Positions 53,343 through 62,823 of a stretch of DNA of 64,000 bases are shown in pieces; the stretch's first letter is position 1, and each line of letters starts with the position of its first letter. The notes under the pieces were generated by a model, which did not search any database, was not told where the DNA came from, and was given only the letters and a program-made list of their open reading frames with translations. The position numbers and the translations under genes were made by a program. Source of the DNA: Williamsia muralis NBRC 105860 (GTDB lineage Bacteria > Actinomycetota > Actinomycetes > Mycobacteriales > Mycobacteriaceae); assembly GCF_001598915.1 (NCBI RefSeq), contig NZ_BDAP01000002.1, positions 992,001 to 1,056,000 on the forward strand. Direction: 5' to 3'.

Positions 53343-54905
53343 ATGGTGAGTACTAGTACGAGGGTGACCCTGTCCGACGGGGTCGTCGAGGGTGTCCGCG
53401 ACGGCGACATCGTCCGCTGGCGCGGCATTCCGTTTGCCGCACCCCCGGTCGGTGACCTGCGACTGCGGGCACCTCAGCCGGCGATCGGATGGGAAGGTGT
53501 GCTCAAGGCCGACAGCTTCCGGAACGCTGCGCCGCAGAATCCGAAATATGCGCTGGTCGAGCGCGGGCGCAAGCAACCTGTCAGCGAAGACTGCCTGACG
53601 GTCAACGTCGTGGCGCCGGCACGCACGTCGAACAAGCCGCGGGCGGTGATGGTGTTCATCCACGGCGGCGCATACATCCTCGGATCCACCGCCACCCCGC
53701 TCTACTACGGCCACGACCTCGTCCGGCGTGGCGACGTGATCTTCGTGTCGATGAACTACCGGCTCGGTCCACTGGGCTACGGGGACTTCTCCAGGTACTC
53801 GACCCCTGACCGCCCCTTCGAGACCAATCTCGGATTGCGTGATCAGGTGGCTGCGCTGCAGTGGGTGAAGGACAACATCGCCGACTTCGGAGGCGACCCC
53901 GACAACGTCACGATCTTCGGGGAGAGCGCCGGCGGCAACGCCGTCACCACCCTGATGGCCACACCTGCGGCAGGCGGCCTGTTCCACCGCGCCATCGCCG
54001 AGAGTTCTGCGCCGATGCTGACCTTGCACCAGCACTACGCCCAGCGTTTCGCGGACAAGATGGGCGAACTGCTAACCGCCGACACCGGCATCTCGGACGT
54101 GGCCGAAGCCCTGGCCTCGGCGTCGTTGGCCGAGATCGGCCGCGCCGGGCACCGACTGGCGAGGTGGGTCACCAAGGACAGCCCTGGTCTGCTGCCGTTC
54201 GGGCCGGTCGTCGACGGCGACTACCTGCCCGTGGCGCCTGTGGAGGCCTTTGCCGACGGTTCGGCCCACCAGGTGCCGATGATCATCGGCACCAACAAGA
54301 ACGAGGGAACACTCTTCAAGCGGCTGCCGCAGGGCATGCTGTCCACCGAAGAGGTCATCACGGAGATGTTCGCCAACACCGAACCCGACGCGCAGGACCG
54401 CATCACGGCTGCCTACAACGGTTACCCCAGCCCTCGATCGATGGTGCAGTTCGGCGGCGACTACATCTTCTGGGTGGGCAGTGTGGCTGTGACACAAGCG
54501 CATTCCGAGCACGCCCCCACCTACGCGTACCGATATGACTATTCACCGAAGGTGATGAGGTGGATGGGTCTGGGGGCCACCCACGCGTCCGAACTGCTTG
54601 CCGTGTTCGGCATCTACCGCGGTAAGGCAGGCCGGCTGCTGACCCAGCTCGGTGATCGGCGAGACGCCCTCCGTGTCACCGGGGAGGTACAGGATCAGTG
54701 GCTGGCGTTCGCCAAAACCGGCGAGCCGCTGCCCAGTTGGCCCCGTTACACACCGAAGGTGCGCGCCACCAGGATCTTCGACAAGCACTCCTACGTGGAG
54801 GTGGACCCGATGCGAGCACGGCGCGAGGCATGGCACGGGTTCGGCGACTACGCTTCGAAGGTCCCCGGCGCCGAAGCCGCCGAGGAAACCCTTGAGAACG
54901 TGTGA
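53343..54905 (+). CDS. Type-B carboxylesterase
   Basis: A 520-residue carboxylesterase/lipase of the cholinesterase-like family: VRDGDIVRWRGIPFAAPPVGDLR at the N-terminus, the oxyanion hole FIHGGAYILGS, nucleophile elbow FGESAGGNAV, catalytic acid in GTNKNEGTLF and catalytic His in GATHASELL. Cytosolic, as no signal peptide is seen. Esters of many kinds are possible substrates. It is followed 40 bases later by a MaoC-like gene on the same strand. Confidence 0.9.
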   Translation: MVSTSTRVTLSDGVVEGVRDGDIVRWRGIPFAAPPVGDLRLRAPQPAIGWEGVLKADSFRNAAPQNPKYALVERGRKQPVSEDCLTVNVVAPARTSNKPRAVMVFIHGGAYILGSTATPLYYGHDLVRRGDVIFVSMNYRLGPLGYGDFSRYSTPDRPFETNLGLRDQVAALQWVKDNIADFGGDPDNVTIFGESAGGNAVTTLMATPAAGGLFHRAIAESSAPMLTLHQHYAQRFADKMGELLTADTGISDVAEALASASLAEIGRAGHRLARWVTKDSPGLLPFGPVVDGDYLPVAPVEAFADGSAHQVPMIIGTNKNEGTLFKRLPQGMLSTEEVITEMFANTEPDAQDRITAAYNGYPSPRSMVQFGGDYIFWVGSVAVTQAHSEHAPTYAYRYDYSPKVMRWMGLGATHASELLAVFGIYRGKAGRLLTQLGDRRDALRVTGEVQDQWLAFAKTGEPLPSWPRYTPKVRATRIFDKHSYVEVDPMRARREAWHGFGDYASKVPGAEAAEETLENV

Positions 54906-54945
54906 CGGCCGCACGTCGGTGAACATCTGAAGCTGGGAGATGCGA

Positions 54946-55404
54946 ATGCGTGTATTTGGCTCCGCGACCGAGGTTTTGACTGCTGTCGGGAGCGAGTTGG
55001 GCAGCAGCGAATGGATCACGGTGACCCAGGAGCGGGTTGACCAGTTCGCCGAGGCGACCGGTGATCACCAGTGGATCCACGTGGACGTCGAACGCGCAAA
55101 AGCGGAGAGCCCGTACGGCGGCACCATCGCCCACGGGTTCCTGAGCCTGTCTCTCCTTCCGATGCTGGGCGCGCAGATCTACGGGTTCGAGGGTGTGAAG
55201 ATGGCCCTGAACTACGGCAGCAACAAGGTTCGCTTCCCGTCTCCGGTCCTGGTGGGGTCGAAGGTCCGGCTCACCACCACCCTCGCCGAGGCGACCGACC
55301 TCGGCGACGGTGCGATTCAGATCGTGTTCGGTCACACGCTTGCCGTGGAGGGCACAGCCAAACCTGCGGTGGTCGCGGAGATGGTTGTCCGGGTTGTGTT
55401 TTGA
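54946..55404 (+). CDS. MaoC-like (R)-hydratase family protein
   Basis: A 152-residue hotdog-fold protein of the MaoC/(R)-enoyl-CoA hydratase type: VTQERVDQFAEATGDHQWIHVD carries the catalytic Asp and His of the hydratase-2 motif, GGTIAHGFLSLSLLPML is the overhanging segment, and NYGSNKVRFPSPVLVGSKVR is the second core strand set. ATG 54946 has GGGAG six bases upstream; ATG 54940 would have none. Its stop overlaps the next gene by 3 bases. It probably hydrates an enoyl-CoA; no partner dehydrogenase is adjacent. Confidence 0.87.
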   Translation: MRVFGSATEVLTAVGSELGSSEWITVTQERVDQFAEATGDHQWIHVDVERAKAESPYGGTIAHGFLSLSLLPMLGAQIYGFEGVKMALNYGSNKVRFPSPVLVGSKVRLTTTLAEATDLGDGAIQIVFGHTLAVEGTAKPAVVAEMVVRVVF

Positions 55405-55901
55405 GGCGTGCTGCGTGGTTGGGCACGCTCGCGGCGGCGATGATCGTGGTCAGCGGATGCGGCGGGTCTGATCCCGACCCGGCGGTGACCACCGAACCGG
55501 TCGTCAGTGAGTCGACGACAACAACGGCTTTGACAACACCGGCCGAGAGCGCGACCGCGATCACGCCGTCCACCCCTGTGTATCTGCCACCGTTCATCGA
55601 CCACGTCGCCTGGACGCAGACCGAGCAGGGCCCGAGCCTGCAGGTGTTTCCCACCGAGTCAGGACGCAACACGCAGGGCACCGGCGATCTCGATGCCAGC
55701 TGGGCCGAGGTGGTCGAGCTCGACCCCACGGCCGACACCCCGGGAATGCGCGATCAGTACGCCTGCCACTGGCGGTTCGCCCGGATAGTCGACCCCGACA
55801 AGACGAGCTGGAACCTGGAACCGTGGCGCCCCGTGGTCACCGAGTCGGAGATGATCTCGACCCGCTGCAATCCCGGCGGCGCCGAGGAATCAATTCCCTG
55901 A
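55401..55901 (+). CDS. DUF2599-type lipoprotein
   Basis: A 166-residue lipoprotein starting at TTG 55401, which overlaps the MaoC-like stop codon (TTGA). The signal peptide RRAAWLGTLAAAMIVVSGC ends in a lipobox VSGC, followed by a Thr/Ser-rich linker and a C-terminal domain with ASWAEVVELDPTADTPGMRDQ, YACHWRFA, KTSWNLEPWRPVV and ISTRCNPGG, which is the DUF2599 pattern with two conserved Cys. The longer upstream frame is a shadow of the MaoC-like gene. Function unknown. Its 3' end overlaps that of the FAD oxidoreductase by 12 bases. Confidence 0.78.
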   Translation: MRRAAWLGTLAAAMIVVSGCGGSDPDPAVTTEPVVSESTTTTALTTPAESATAITPSTPVYLPPFIDHVAWTQTEQGPSLQVFPTESGRNTQGTGDLDASWAEVVELDPTADTPGMRDQYACHWRFARIVDPDKTSWNLEPWRPVVTESEMISTRCNPGGAEESIP

Positions 55902-57287
55902 CGTCGTCACCGAGCGAACCACCTGACCGACACGCAGCAGTCCGTGTGGATCATGTTGCTCTGCAAGGGCTCCGAGCCACACCAGGGTGTCTTCGTCGTA
56001 GCACCGCGCCAATCGGGCCGGTCCAGTACCCGGAGCGAAGTTGGGCAGCTCACCCACCGACCACGGCGCCACGGCGTCCAGTACAGCGCTCGCATGGGCG
56101 GGCACGTGCTCGGCGATCGGCGGCACCAGTGCACCGACCACCATCAGGTTGAATGACGCGCCGCGATGGCAGAAAGCGCTGCGTTGGGCTGCCGGCCGCG
56201 ACATCGCACCCCCGAGCAACCGGAGTTCGACGACCACCTGCGGCGAACCCGATTCGGGGCCGGTGAGAGCGATGAGGGCGTCGATCGCATCGTCGCTCAG
56301 CTCGCCGAGCAGTGTGCTGCGCTCATGCGTCGGCATGGGGTCGACGGGATCGGCGTGGATCGCCCCCATCGCCGCGTAGGGCATGGGCGCCACCGCGTCG
56401 ATCACTGGTCTCGCGGCGGTGCGGATCGGCGCGAACAGGGCTTCGGCGGCGGTCGGCTCTGCGAGCGATGCGTAGCGGACCGCCAGCGTCAACCTGCCGG
56501 CCAGCTGCGGCGGAACGCCTGGCAGCGGCGGCAACTGCAGCAGGGCGATCGAGGTGTTCGTATCCTCGGGAAGAGCCGCACTCCAGTCGCGCCAGACCCG
56601 CAGCACGTCGGCAGCGTCGGAACCATCGAAGTACACGGCGCCTCCGTAGATCTCCGATATGGGCAGCAGCTCGATCTCGACCGAGGTGACGATTCCCAGC
56701 GTGCCTTTCCCGCCGCGCAGCCCCCAGAACAGCTCGGCATGGTTGTCGGGGGTGACCTGCAGGACCTCGCCGCGCCCGGTGACCAATTCGAACGATCGGA
56801 CATGATCGGACGACAGGCCCACACTGCGCACCAGTGGGCCGATGCCGCCGCCGGTCAAGAAACCGATCACCCCCACGTGGGGCGCTGAGCCGGCCAGGGC
56901 GGCGAGGCCGTGCGCTGCGGCCACATCGATGACCTGCTGCCACCGCACGCCGGCGCCGACCCTGGCCGTACGTGTTTGCGGATCCACCACGCAGCCGTTC
57001 AACTCGGCGGTGTGCACCAGGATTGTGCCCGAATCGATCGGCAGGGCGCCGTGCCCGGTTGCCTGCACGGCAACCGTCAGCCGGCGACGCTCGGCCACGC
57101 GCAACGTGGCCGCGACATCGGCGGCCGAGGTGGCGAACACAACTGCGCACGGCTCTGACGGCACCGAGACGTTCCAGGGCGTCGCGCGCGCGTAGTCGGG
57201 ATCGGCAGGACCGGCGACCACACCGGACACGGCGGCGCGCAGTTCGGTGGCCGGGTCGGCGTGGGTGCTCTCGGTGGTCGTGGTCAT
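55890..57287 (-). CDS. BBE-type FAD-linked oxidoreductase
   Basis: A flavoprotein of about 465 residues of the PCMH/berberine-bridge-like family: PCAVVFATSAADVAATLRVAE, VQATGHGALPIDSGTILVHT with the His that normally carries covalent FAD, ARVGAGVRWQQVIDVAAAHGL, VIGFLTGGGIGPLVRSVGL and NHAELFWGLRGGKGTLGIVTSVE. The C-terminal BBE segment ends in DEDTLVWLGALAEQHDPHGLL. The second FAD-linking Cys of bicovalent members is not seen, so linkage may be single. ATG 57287 is chosen; an upstream in-frame ATG at 57353 lacks a ribosome-binding site. It lies downstream of the SARP-type regulator on the same strand. Substrate unknown. Confidence 0.82.
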   Translation of the reverse strand: MTTTTESTHADPATELRAAVSGVVAGPADPDYARATPWNVSVPSEPCAVVFATSAADVAATLRVAERRRLTVAVQATGHGALPIDSGTILVHTAELNGCVVDPQTRTARVGAGVRWQQVIDVAAAHGLAALAGSAPHVGVIGFLTGGGIGPLVRSVGLSSDHVRSFELVTGRGEVLQVTPDNHAELFWGLRGGKGTLGIVTSVEIELLPISEIYGGAVYFDGSDAADVLRVWRDWSAALPEDTNTSIALLQLPPLPGVPPQLAGRLTLAVRYASLAEPTAAEALFAPIRTAARPVIDAVAPMPYAAMGAIHADPVDPMPTHERSTLLGELSDDAIDALIALTGPESGSPQVVVELRLLGGAMSRPAAQRSAFCHRGASFNLMVVGALVPPIAEHVPAHASAVLDAVAPWSVGELPNFAPGTGPARLARCYDEDTLVWLGALAEQHDPHGLLRVGQVVRSVTTSGN

Positions 57288-57426
57288 CGTGTGCGGACGC
57301 CTCTCGTCATCGGGGAAGTCGATGGCAACAGGTTGCGTCACATCACTTGGCATCTGCTTGGTGGCGAGTCCAAGGAAACGTCAAGAAGTGGACCGGATCC
57401 GTTCGGGGTCCCGGCGCGGGTCGGCG

Positions 57427-60400
57427 TCAGGCCTGCTCACGCACTGTGCGCACGTCCTCGAGGAGGCCCGCCATGCAGAACTCGGCCGCCCGGGCACCGA
57501 TGTCATCGAGTTCGTCGAGATGTCGTTCGGCCGGTGGACGCAGTTGCCACTGGAGGAGCCGGCAACGAAGGACGGTCGGTTGCCCGCCGTTGCGCTCGGC
57601 GACCTCGGCCGCGACCGCCACTGCCTCGGTTGCGGCGGCGGTGTCGCCCAGCAACATGTGAAGCCTGGCGATCGCGAGGTCCACCGGACCGACGGAACCG
57701 AGCTGACCGATCACGCCGATGCACCCGGTGAAGGGTTCGAGTTCGGCGATGAAGTCTGCGGCGAAGACGGTCAGCTCGAACTGTGCCACCAGGTGGGCGA
57801 GAGCCGTCGCGTGACCGAGCGTGTGCCACACGTGTGCGCCGCGGGTGTCCTGCCGCTGCCGGATGAGCTTCTCGGCCAGGTTCCGGTCGACCGGAGCACC
57901 GGGGACGGTGGCCAATCCGGCCGCGATGACGCCGATCATGTCGGTGTCCTCGGCGCTGGCCGCCACACCCTCGATCAGGTCGCGGGCCATCGACGCCTCG
58001 TCCTCGGACAGATGGCCCTGCTCGCGTCGCAAGCCCATCAAGGACATGTTGGACTGTCCGGTCACGTACAGCTCGGTCTGCTCGTGGACACGTTTGGCGA
58101 TGGCCCGGTGCCGGGTGGCCCGTTCGAAGTCGCCGTCCCAGACCGCCACCACCACCTCCATCCAGCGGAGCTGCGCGCGCAAGATCGGCAGGTTCAGCTC
58201 CTCGCTGCCGTTGATCGCCTGGAGCAGATGGCCCCGGACCGCGTGGACGTCGCCAAGGGTGAACGCGGCCATGGTCGCGATCGAGTGTGCGATCACGGTG
58301 TCGAATCGGGCCTGACTGTGCGCGAAGGTCAGCAGGTCACCGATCGTGGCGATGGCTTCAGCGGCATGGGTGGCGACGCCGGAGAAAGTGATCAACCGGG
58401 CCATCATCACCTCGGCCGTGATCTCGGGATCGTCTGCGATGGCCGCGAAATGTTCTGCGCGGACGATCAATTCGGGCGCCAGCGTGGGGTCGGGGTGATA
58501 GCTGTGCCCGACACACAGAGCTCCGAGAACCTGTGCACGCGCGGCAGATTCGTCCGCGACGATCTGTTCGGCGCGAAACAGCAGGGCCAGCAACGGCGCG
58601 GGGTCCTTGCCCGGGGTAACCCACGGCCACCCGCCGCCCGAACGCAGCAGCGAACCGGCCAGTTTTCCGATGGTCGCGGTCTTCTCGGTTCGGATGGCCA
58701 TGGCGAGTTCCGTTTCGACCGTGTCGAGTACGGTCTGGCCACGGCCCGAGCGTGACAGTGCCTCGAGATAGGACACGGTGAGGCCGTCCCGCTCTGCGTC
58801 GTCCTGATCGGCTGCGGGCAACAGGTCGTAGGCCACCAGTGCCTGATGCCACCAGTTGGCCGCGGACTCGGAGTTCCATCGCTCGGCGGCAGCGGTGGCC
58901 GCCGCGATGCATGCCGCAACCGCGTCGCGGGCCTCCACCAGAGGCAGCGCGGCCATGAGATGTTGTGCACGCCTGCCCAACACGTCCGAGCCCGATACAC
59001 CTTCGAGTACCTCACCGACCTTGGCGTGCGCGCGTTTACGACGCAGCGTCGGCATCTGGGCCAGCACTTCCTCGCGAAGCAATCCGTGGGCGAACGCATA
59101 ACCGTCGGTGCCCGGGGCCGCGGCGATGATGCGGGCATCGGCGGCCTCGTCGAGATGGTCGGCGAGCGAGTCGATGTCGAGACGGGTGGTGGCCGAGAGC
59201 AGCGCCACGTCGATCGCGTCCCCGATGACTGCGGCCATCCGGAGCACCTGTAACACAGCAGGATCGAGGCCGGCCAACCTCAGGCCGAGGACGGAACGGA
59301 CTGCTTGCGGCAGTTCACCGGCGTCGCGTTCGTCCTTGGACAGGCGCGCGTATTCGGAGACGAACAGCGGATTGCCGCCCGTGCGTCTGATCAGGCGGGA
59401 GACCTCCGTCTCGGACAGGGCTTCGTCGGCGATCTCATTGGCCAGTGTCGCGGCATCGTCATCGGCCAGTGCCGACACGACGATCTGACGATTGCCACCT
59501 CCGCGGGCGACCGCGCTGAGGAGCCGGCCGAGCGCGGTCCCGTGCTCGCCCTCGCGCAGAGTGATGATGAAGCCCACCGGGTGCCCGTGTACAGCGGTCG
59601 CCATGGAGGCGAGCGCGCCCACCGACATCGCGTCGGCCCATTGGGCATCGTCGATCACGACCGCCAGAGGTGTTGTCGCCGAACTCTGTTCGATGACGCG
59701 CTGTACCCGGTCGTACGTGGTGAAGCGGGCCGTGTCGGCGTCCACGCCGTCCTGGGTGGTCAGGATCTCGGCGGGGTCGCAGCCCAGCGCCTCGACGAGC
59801 TGACGGGCGGGCCACCAGGCGGGGGCGCCCTCCTCGGGATTGCGGGCCCACACAGCGCGACCACCCAGGGCCTGCATCCGCTGGGCGGCCTCGTGGGCGA
59901 GTCGTGTCTTTCCGATGCCCGGCGGGCCGATCAGGATGAGCCAGCGCGTGTTCCCCGCGACCACCTCACCGAGCAGCCGGCCGATGTGGTCGATCTCGCG
60001 CGTGCGGCCCACGAGTTTGCCGTTCGATGCGGCAGTCGAGGCCGGGGCCGGCTGATCCGGGACCGCCTCGGGTTCGGGTGAACGGATCTCGCTGGCCCCG
60101 GACCAGCTGGGTTTACGGGGCCACGCGGCCAACTCCGGGTCGTGGCGCAGGATCGCGCCTTGCAACTCGCGCAGTTCGGAGCTCGGTTCGAGTCCGAGAT
60201 CGTCGTCGAGTCTGCGCGCGTGTTCGGTGAACACATCGAGGGCTTCGGCCGAGCGGCCCGCCCGGTGCAGCGCCATCATGTGCAGCCAGCAACTGCGATC
60301 GCGATAGGGCTGCTCGGTCTGCAGTGCCACCACATCGGCGAGTGCCTGGGGAACGCGCCCCAGCGCCAGGAGCGCGGTGATCCGGTTCTCCCGGCACCCG

Positions 60401-60888
60401 CTGCGGAGTTCTTCGAGTCCGGCCGCCTCGGTCTGAACCCAGCTCTCGTCACCGAAACCGTCGAGCAGCCGTCCGCGCCACATGCCGAGAGCACGATCGG
60501 ACGTCTCGAGGGCCGGCGCCCAGTCCTCGCGGTCGGAGGCCTGGCGGGCCGAATTGGCGAGGTCCAGGAACTCGTCGATGTCGAGTTCGGAATCGTAGAT
60601 CTCGAAGATGTACCCGTTCGACTGCCGCCGGATGGGGGAGGTGCCGACCGCGTCGTTGCGCAGCGCCCGGCGCAGATTCGAGATGTAGGCCTGCAGGCTG
60701 GACGTGGCGCTCGGCGGTGCGTCTTCTCCCCAGATCGCGTCGGACAGCCGGTCGATGGAGACGACGGTGCCGCGATTGAGGAGCAACAGCGCCAGCACCA
60801 TCCGCTGCTTGGGTGACCCGAGCTCTACGACCTGCGAGTGGTCGGCGCGACGAACCACGGACAGCGGTCCGAGCAACTGATACCGCAT
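57427..60888 (-). CDS. SARP/AfsR-type large ATP-binding transcriptional regulator
   Basis: A protein of 1153 residues. Residues 1-95 form an OmpR-like winged helix (LGSPKQRMVLALLLLNRGTVV, LSDAIWGEDAPPSATSSLQAYI), about 100-245 a bacterial transcriptional activation domain (BTAD: LDIDEFLDLANSARQA to DLGLEPSSELRELQGAI), about 290-560 an AAA ATPase with Walker A GPPGIGKT at 321-328, and the remaining 600 residues are helical, probably TPR-like. Such regulators often activate secondary-metabolite or stress genes, but none of a biosynthetic kind is in the window. The FAD oxidoreductase downstream is the nearest candidate target. It starts 116 bases after the metal-ABC operon. Confidence 0.88.
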   Translation of the reverse strand: MRYQLLGPLSVVRRADHSQVVELGSPKQRMVLALLLLNRGTVVSIDRLSDAIWGEDAPPSATSSLQAYISNLRRALRNDAVGTSPIRRQSNGYIFEIYDSELDIDEFLDLANSARQASDREDWAPALETSDRALGMWRGRLLDGFGDESWVQTEAAGLEELRSGCRENRITALLALGRVPQALADVVALQTEQPYRDRSCWLHMMALHRAGRSAEALDVFTEHARRLDDDLGLEPSSELRELQGAILRHDPELAAWPRKPSWSGASEIRSPEPEAVPDQPAPASTAASNGKLVGRTREIDHIGRLLGEVVAGNTRWLILIGPPGIGKTRLAHEAAQRMQALGGRAVWARNPEEGAPAWWPARQLVEALGCDPAEILTTQDGVDADTARFTTYDRVQRVIEQSSATTPLAVVIDDAQWADAMSVGALASMATAVHGHPVGFIITLREGEHGTALGRLLSAVARGGGNRQIVVSALADDDAATLANEIADEALSETEVSRLIRRTGGNPLFVSEYARLSKDERDAGELPQAVRSVLGLRLAGLDPAVLQVLRMAAVIGDAIDVALLSATTRLDIDSLADHLDEAADARIIAAAPGTDGYAFAHGLLREEVLAQMPTLRRKRAHAKVGEVLEGVSGSDVLGRRAQHLMAALPLVEARDAVAACIAAATAAAERWNSESAANWWHQALVAYDLLPAADQDDAERDGLTVSYLEALSRSGRGQTVLDTVETELAMAIRTEKTATIGKLAGSLLRSGGGWPWVTPGKDPAPLLALLFRAEQIVADESAARAQVLGALCVGHSYHPDPTLAPELIVRAEHFAAIADDPEITAEVMMARLITFSGVATHAAEAIATIGDLLTFAHSQARFDTVIAHSIATMAAFTLGDVHAVRGHLLQAINGSEELNLPILRAQLRWMEVVVAVWDGDFERATRHRAIAKRVHEQTELYVTGQSNMSLMGLRREQGHLSEDEASMARDLIEGVAASAEDTDMIGVIAAGLATVPGAPVDRNLAEKLIRQRQDTRGAHVWHTLGHATALAHLVAQFELTVFAADFIAELEPFTGCIGVIGQLGSVGPVDLAIARLHMLLGDTAAATEAVAVAAEVAERNGGQPTVLRCRLLQWQLRPPAERHLDELDDIGARAAEFCMAGLLEDVRTVREQA

Positions 60889-61004
60889 CGCCTGCCTTCC
60901 GGTCCGGGCCGCGTGCTACAGCGTCACCCGAAATGAGAGCTTAGGCGATCGGTCGATCTGGCGTGTCCTTGCTGAGCAGGTTCGAGGCAGCGGGACAAAA
61001 AGTC

Positions 61005-61904
61005 TCAGAAACTGGTGCCGAGCAGCGGTTTGCTGGAGGTGGGAACCCGTCGGCGCCCGGAGCCGGCGGACCGTTTGGAGCCGACCACACGGCACACCAG
61101 GTAGATGACAAACGAGATGGTGGTGACGAAGGCGGAGACGGGCAGACCCGGCGCCAGCGACAAGACGATACCGCCGACCGCGGCGATCTCGGCGAACAAG
61201 ATGGACAACCCGAGCACCACCGTGGGGTTCGACGACACGCGCATGGCGGCTGCGGCCGGGGTGATCAGCAGCGACATCACCAGAAGGGCGCCGATGATCT
61301 GCACACTCTGGGCCACCGCTGCGCCGAGCAGCACCGCGAACACCACCGAGAGCAGCCGCATCGGCACACCACGGGCCTCGGCCACGCGGGGGTCGGTGCT
61401 GGCGAACAGCAGCGGCCGATAGATGACAGCCATCGCCGCGACCACGACGACAGTGGTGATGACCACGGCCTCGGCGCCTTGGGTGCCCGCATTGATGGCC
61501 TGCCCGGCTAGCAGGTTGAATCCGGTTCCGATACGTCCCGGGTTGAGCGCGATGAACAGCACCGCCAGTCCGAGACCGAACGCCATCACGACGCCGATCA
61601 CCGAATCACGTTCGCGCACACGGTTACCCAGCAAACCGAAGATGACGGCCGCGACGATCGCCCCGATCACACCGCCGAGGTTGACGCTGAAGCCGAACAG
61701 CAGAGCAGCAGCGGCTCCGGTGAACGACAACTCACTGGTGCCGTGGACGGCAAACGACATCTGACGGCTCACGACCATCGGGCCGAGGACGCCGCCGAGG
61801 ATGCCGAGCAGCGCGGTCGCCACCAACGCCTGCTGGACGAAGTCGTAGGAGAGCAGGTTCATCGTGGCGTCGAAGTCGAAGAAGTCCGACCACTGGGCCT
61901 TCAT
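61005..61904 (-). CDS. Zinc/manganese ABC transporter permease (ZnuB type)
   Basis: A 299-residue integral membrane protein with about eight hydrophobic segments (for example ALVATALLGILGGVLGP, GGVIGAIVAAVIFGLL, VVITTVVVVAAMAVIY, ALLVMSLLITPAAAAM) and the ABC-3 family signature in MSFAVHGTSELSFTGAAAALLF. It overlaps the ATPase gene by 4 bases. The C-terminus is basic and Ser-rich. With the ATPase and the His-rich binding protein it makes a complete cation importer. Confidence 0.9.
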   Translation of the reverse strand: MKAQWSDFFDFDATMNLLSYDFVQQALVATALLGILGGVLGPMVVSRQMSFAVHGTSELSFTGAAAALLFGFSVNLGGVIGAIVAAVIFGLLGNRVRERDSVIGVVMAFGLGLAVLFIALNPGRIGTGFNLLAGQAINAGTQGAEAVVITTVVVVAAMAVIYRPLLFASTDPRVAEARGVPMRLLSVVFAVLLGAAVAQSVQIIGALLVMSLLITPAAAAMRVSSNPTVVLGLSILFAEIAAVGGIVLSLAPGLPVSAFVTTISFVIYLVCRVVGSKRSAGSGRRRVPTSSKPLLGTSF

Positions 61905-62815
61905 TCCTTCACCTCGACATCGCGGGTGGACAGGTGGTCGAGGTCGGCGGACACATGGTCACCGTGGCAGGCGGATTCGTCGGCGCCGACGACGATCAGC
62001 CGGCCCTGCACCTCCAGGACATCAACACGCGTCTGGTACAGCTCGCTGAGGGTTTCCGACGTCATCACCTGCGCCGGTGTCCCGATGCGGAACCGGCCGT
62101 CGACGAGGTACACGACCCGATCGACGTACGGGAGGATCGGGTTGATCTCGTGGGTGACGAACAGGACAGCGGTTCCGTGGTCGCGGCGACGGCGGTCGAT
62201 CAGCGCGGCCACCCGGCTCTGGTTGGCTGGGTCGAGACTGAGCAGCGGCTCGTCGCAGAGCAGCACCGAAGGATCGCCCGACAGTGCCTGCGCAACCCGA
62301 AGCCGCTGTTGTTCGCCACCGCTGAGTAGTCCCAACGGGGCGTCGGCGAACTCGCGGGCATCCACCTGGGCGATCGCATCGTCGACAAGAGCGTTGCGGC
62401 GCTTGCGGTTTCGCCACCCGATGCCCCACCTCTGCCCGTCCACGCCGAGACCGACGAGATCCCGGCCACGTAGCGGCACACCCTCATCGTGGGTCTGTTG
62501 CTGCGGGATGTACCCAATGGTGCTGTCGCCGGCCCGCAGGCTGCGGCCTTGCACCGCAACCGTTCCCGCGTTCAGCTGGTACTGGCCCAGCAATGTCTTG
62601 AGCAGAGAGGTCTTGCCCGACCCGTTGGGCCCGAGGATCGCGATGAACTCGCCGGGGGCCACGGTCAGGTCGAACTCGTCCCACAGCACCCGCTGCCCGA
62701 ACTTCAGGCGCGCGCCGCTGATCGTGACGGCGGCACCGCTGATGTCCAGAAGTGATGCCGGTTCGGGCTGGGTCATGAACTGCGCTAACTGCTTGGTGTC
62801 GGTCTGGTCGATCAC
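61901..62815 (-). CDS. Zinc/manganese ABC transporter ATPase (ZnuC type)
   Basis: A 304-residue ATPase: Walker A LGPNGSGKTS, Q-loop YIPQQQT, ABC signature LLSGGEQQRLRVA, Walker B VLLCDEPLLSLD and the H-loop LFVTHEINPIL. The tail after residue 270 contains DESACHGDHVSADLDH, an extra Cys/His-rich stretch that might bind metal. GTG 62815 gives a start 8 bases after the substrate-binding gene; ATG 62776 is an alternative, and neither has a strong ribosome-binding site. Confidence 0.9.
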   Translation of the reverse strand: MIDQTDTKQLAQFMTQPEPASLLDISGAAVTISGARLKFGQRVLWDEFDLTVAPGEFIAILGPNGSGKTSLLKTLLGQYQLNAGTVAVQGRSLRAGDSTIGYIPQQQTHDEGVPLRGRDLVGLGVDGQRWGIGWRNRKRRNALVDDAIAQVDAREFADAPLGLLSGGEQQRLRVAQALSGDPSVLLCDEPLLSLDPANQSRVAALIDRRRRDHGTAVLFVTHEINPILPYVDRVVYLVDGRFRIGTPAQVMTSETLSELYQTRVDVLEVQGRLIVVGADESACHGDHVSADLDHLSTRDVEVKE

Positions 62816-62823
62816 GAGGTCGA

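Noticed and set aside
57247-58755. A 502-residue plus-strand frame opposite the SARP-type gene
   Set aside because: Composition is His/Gly/Asp-rich, as expected for antisense of GC-rich genes; no domain is visible, while the minus strand has a clear multidomain regulator.
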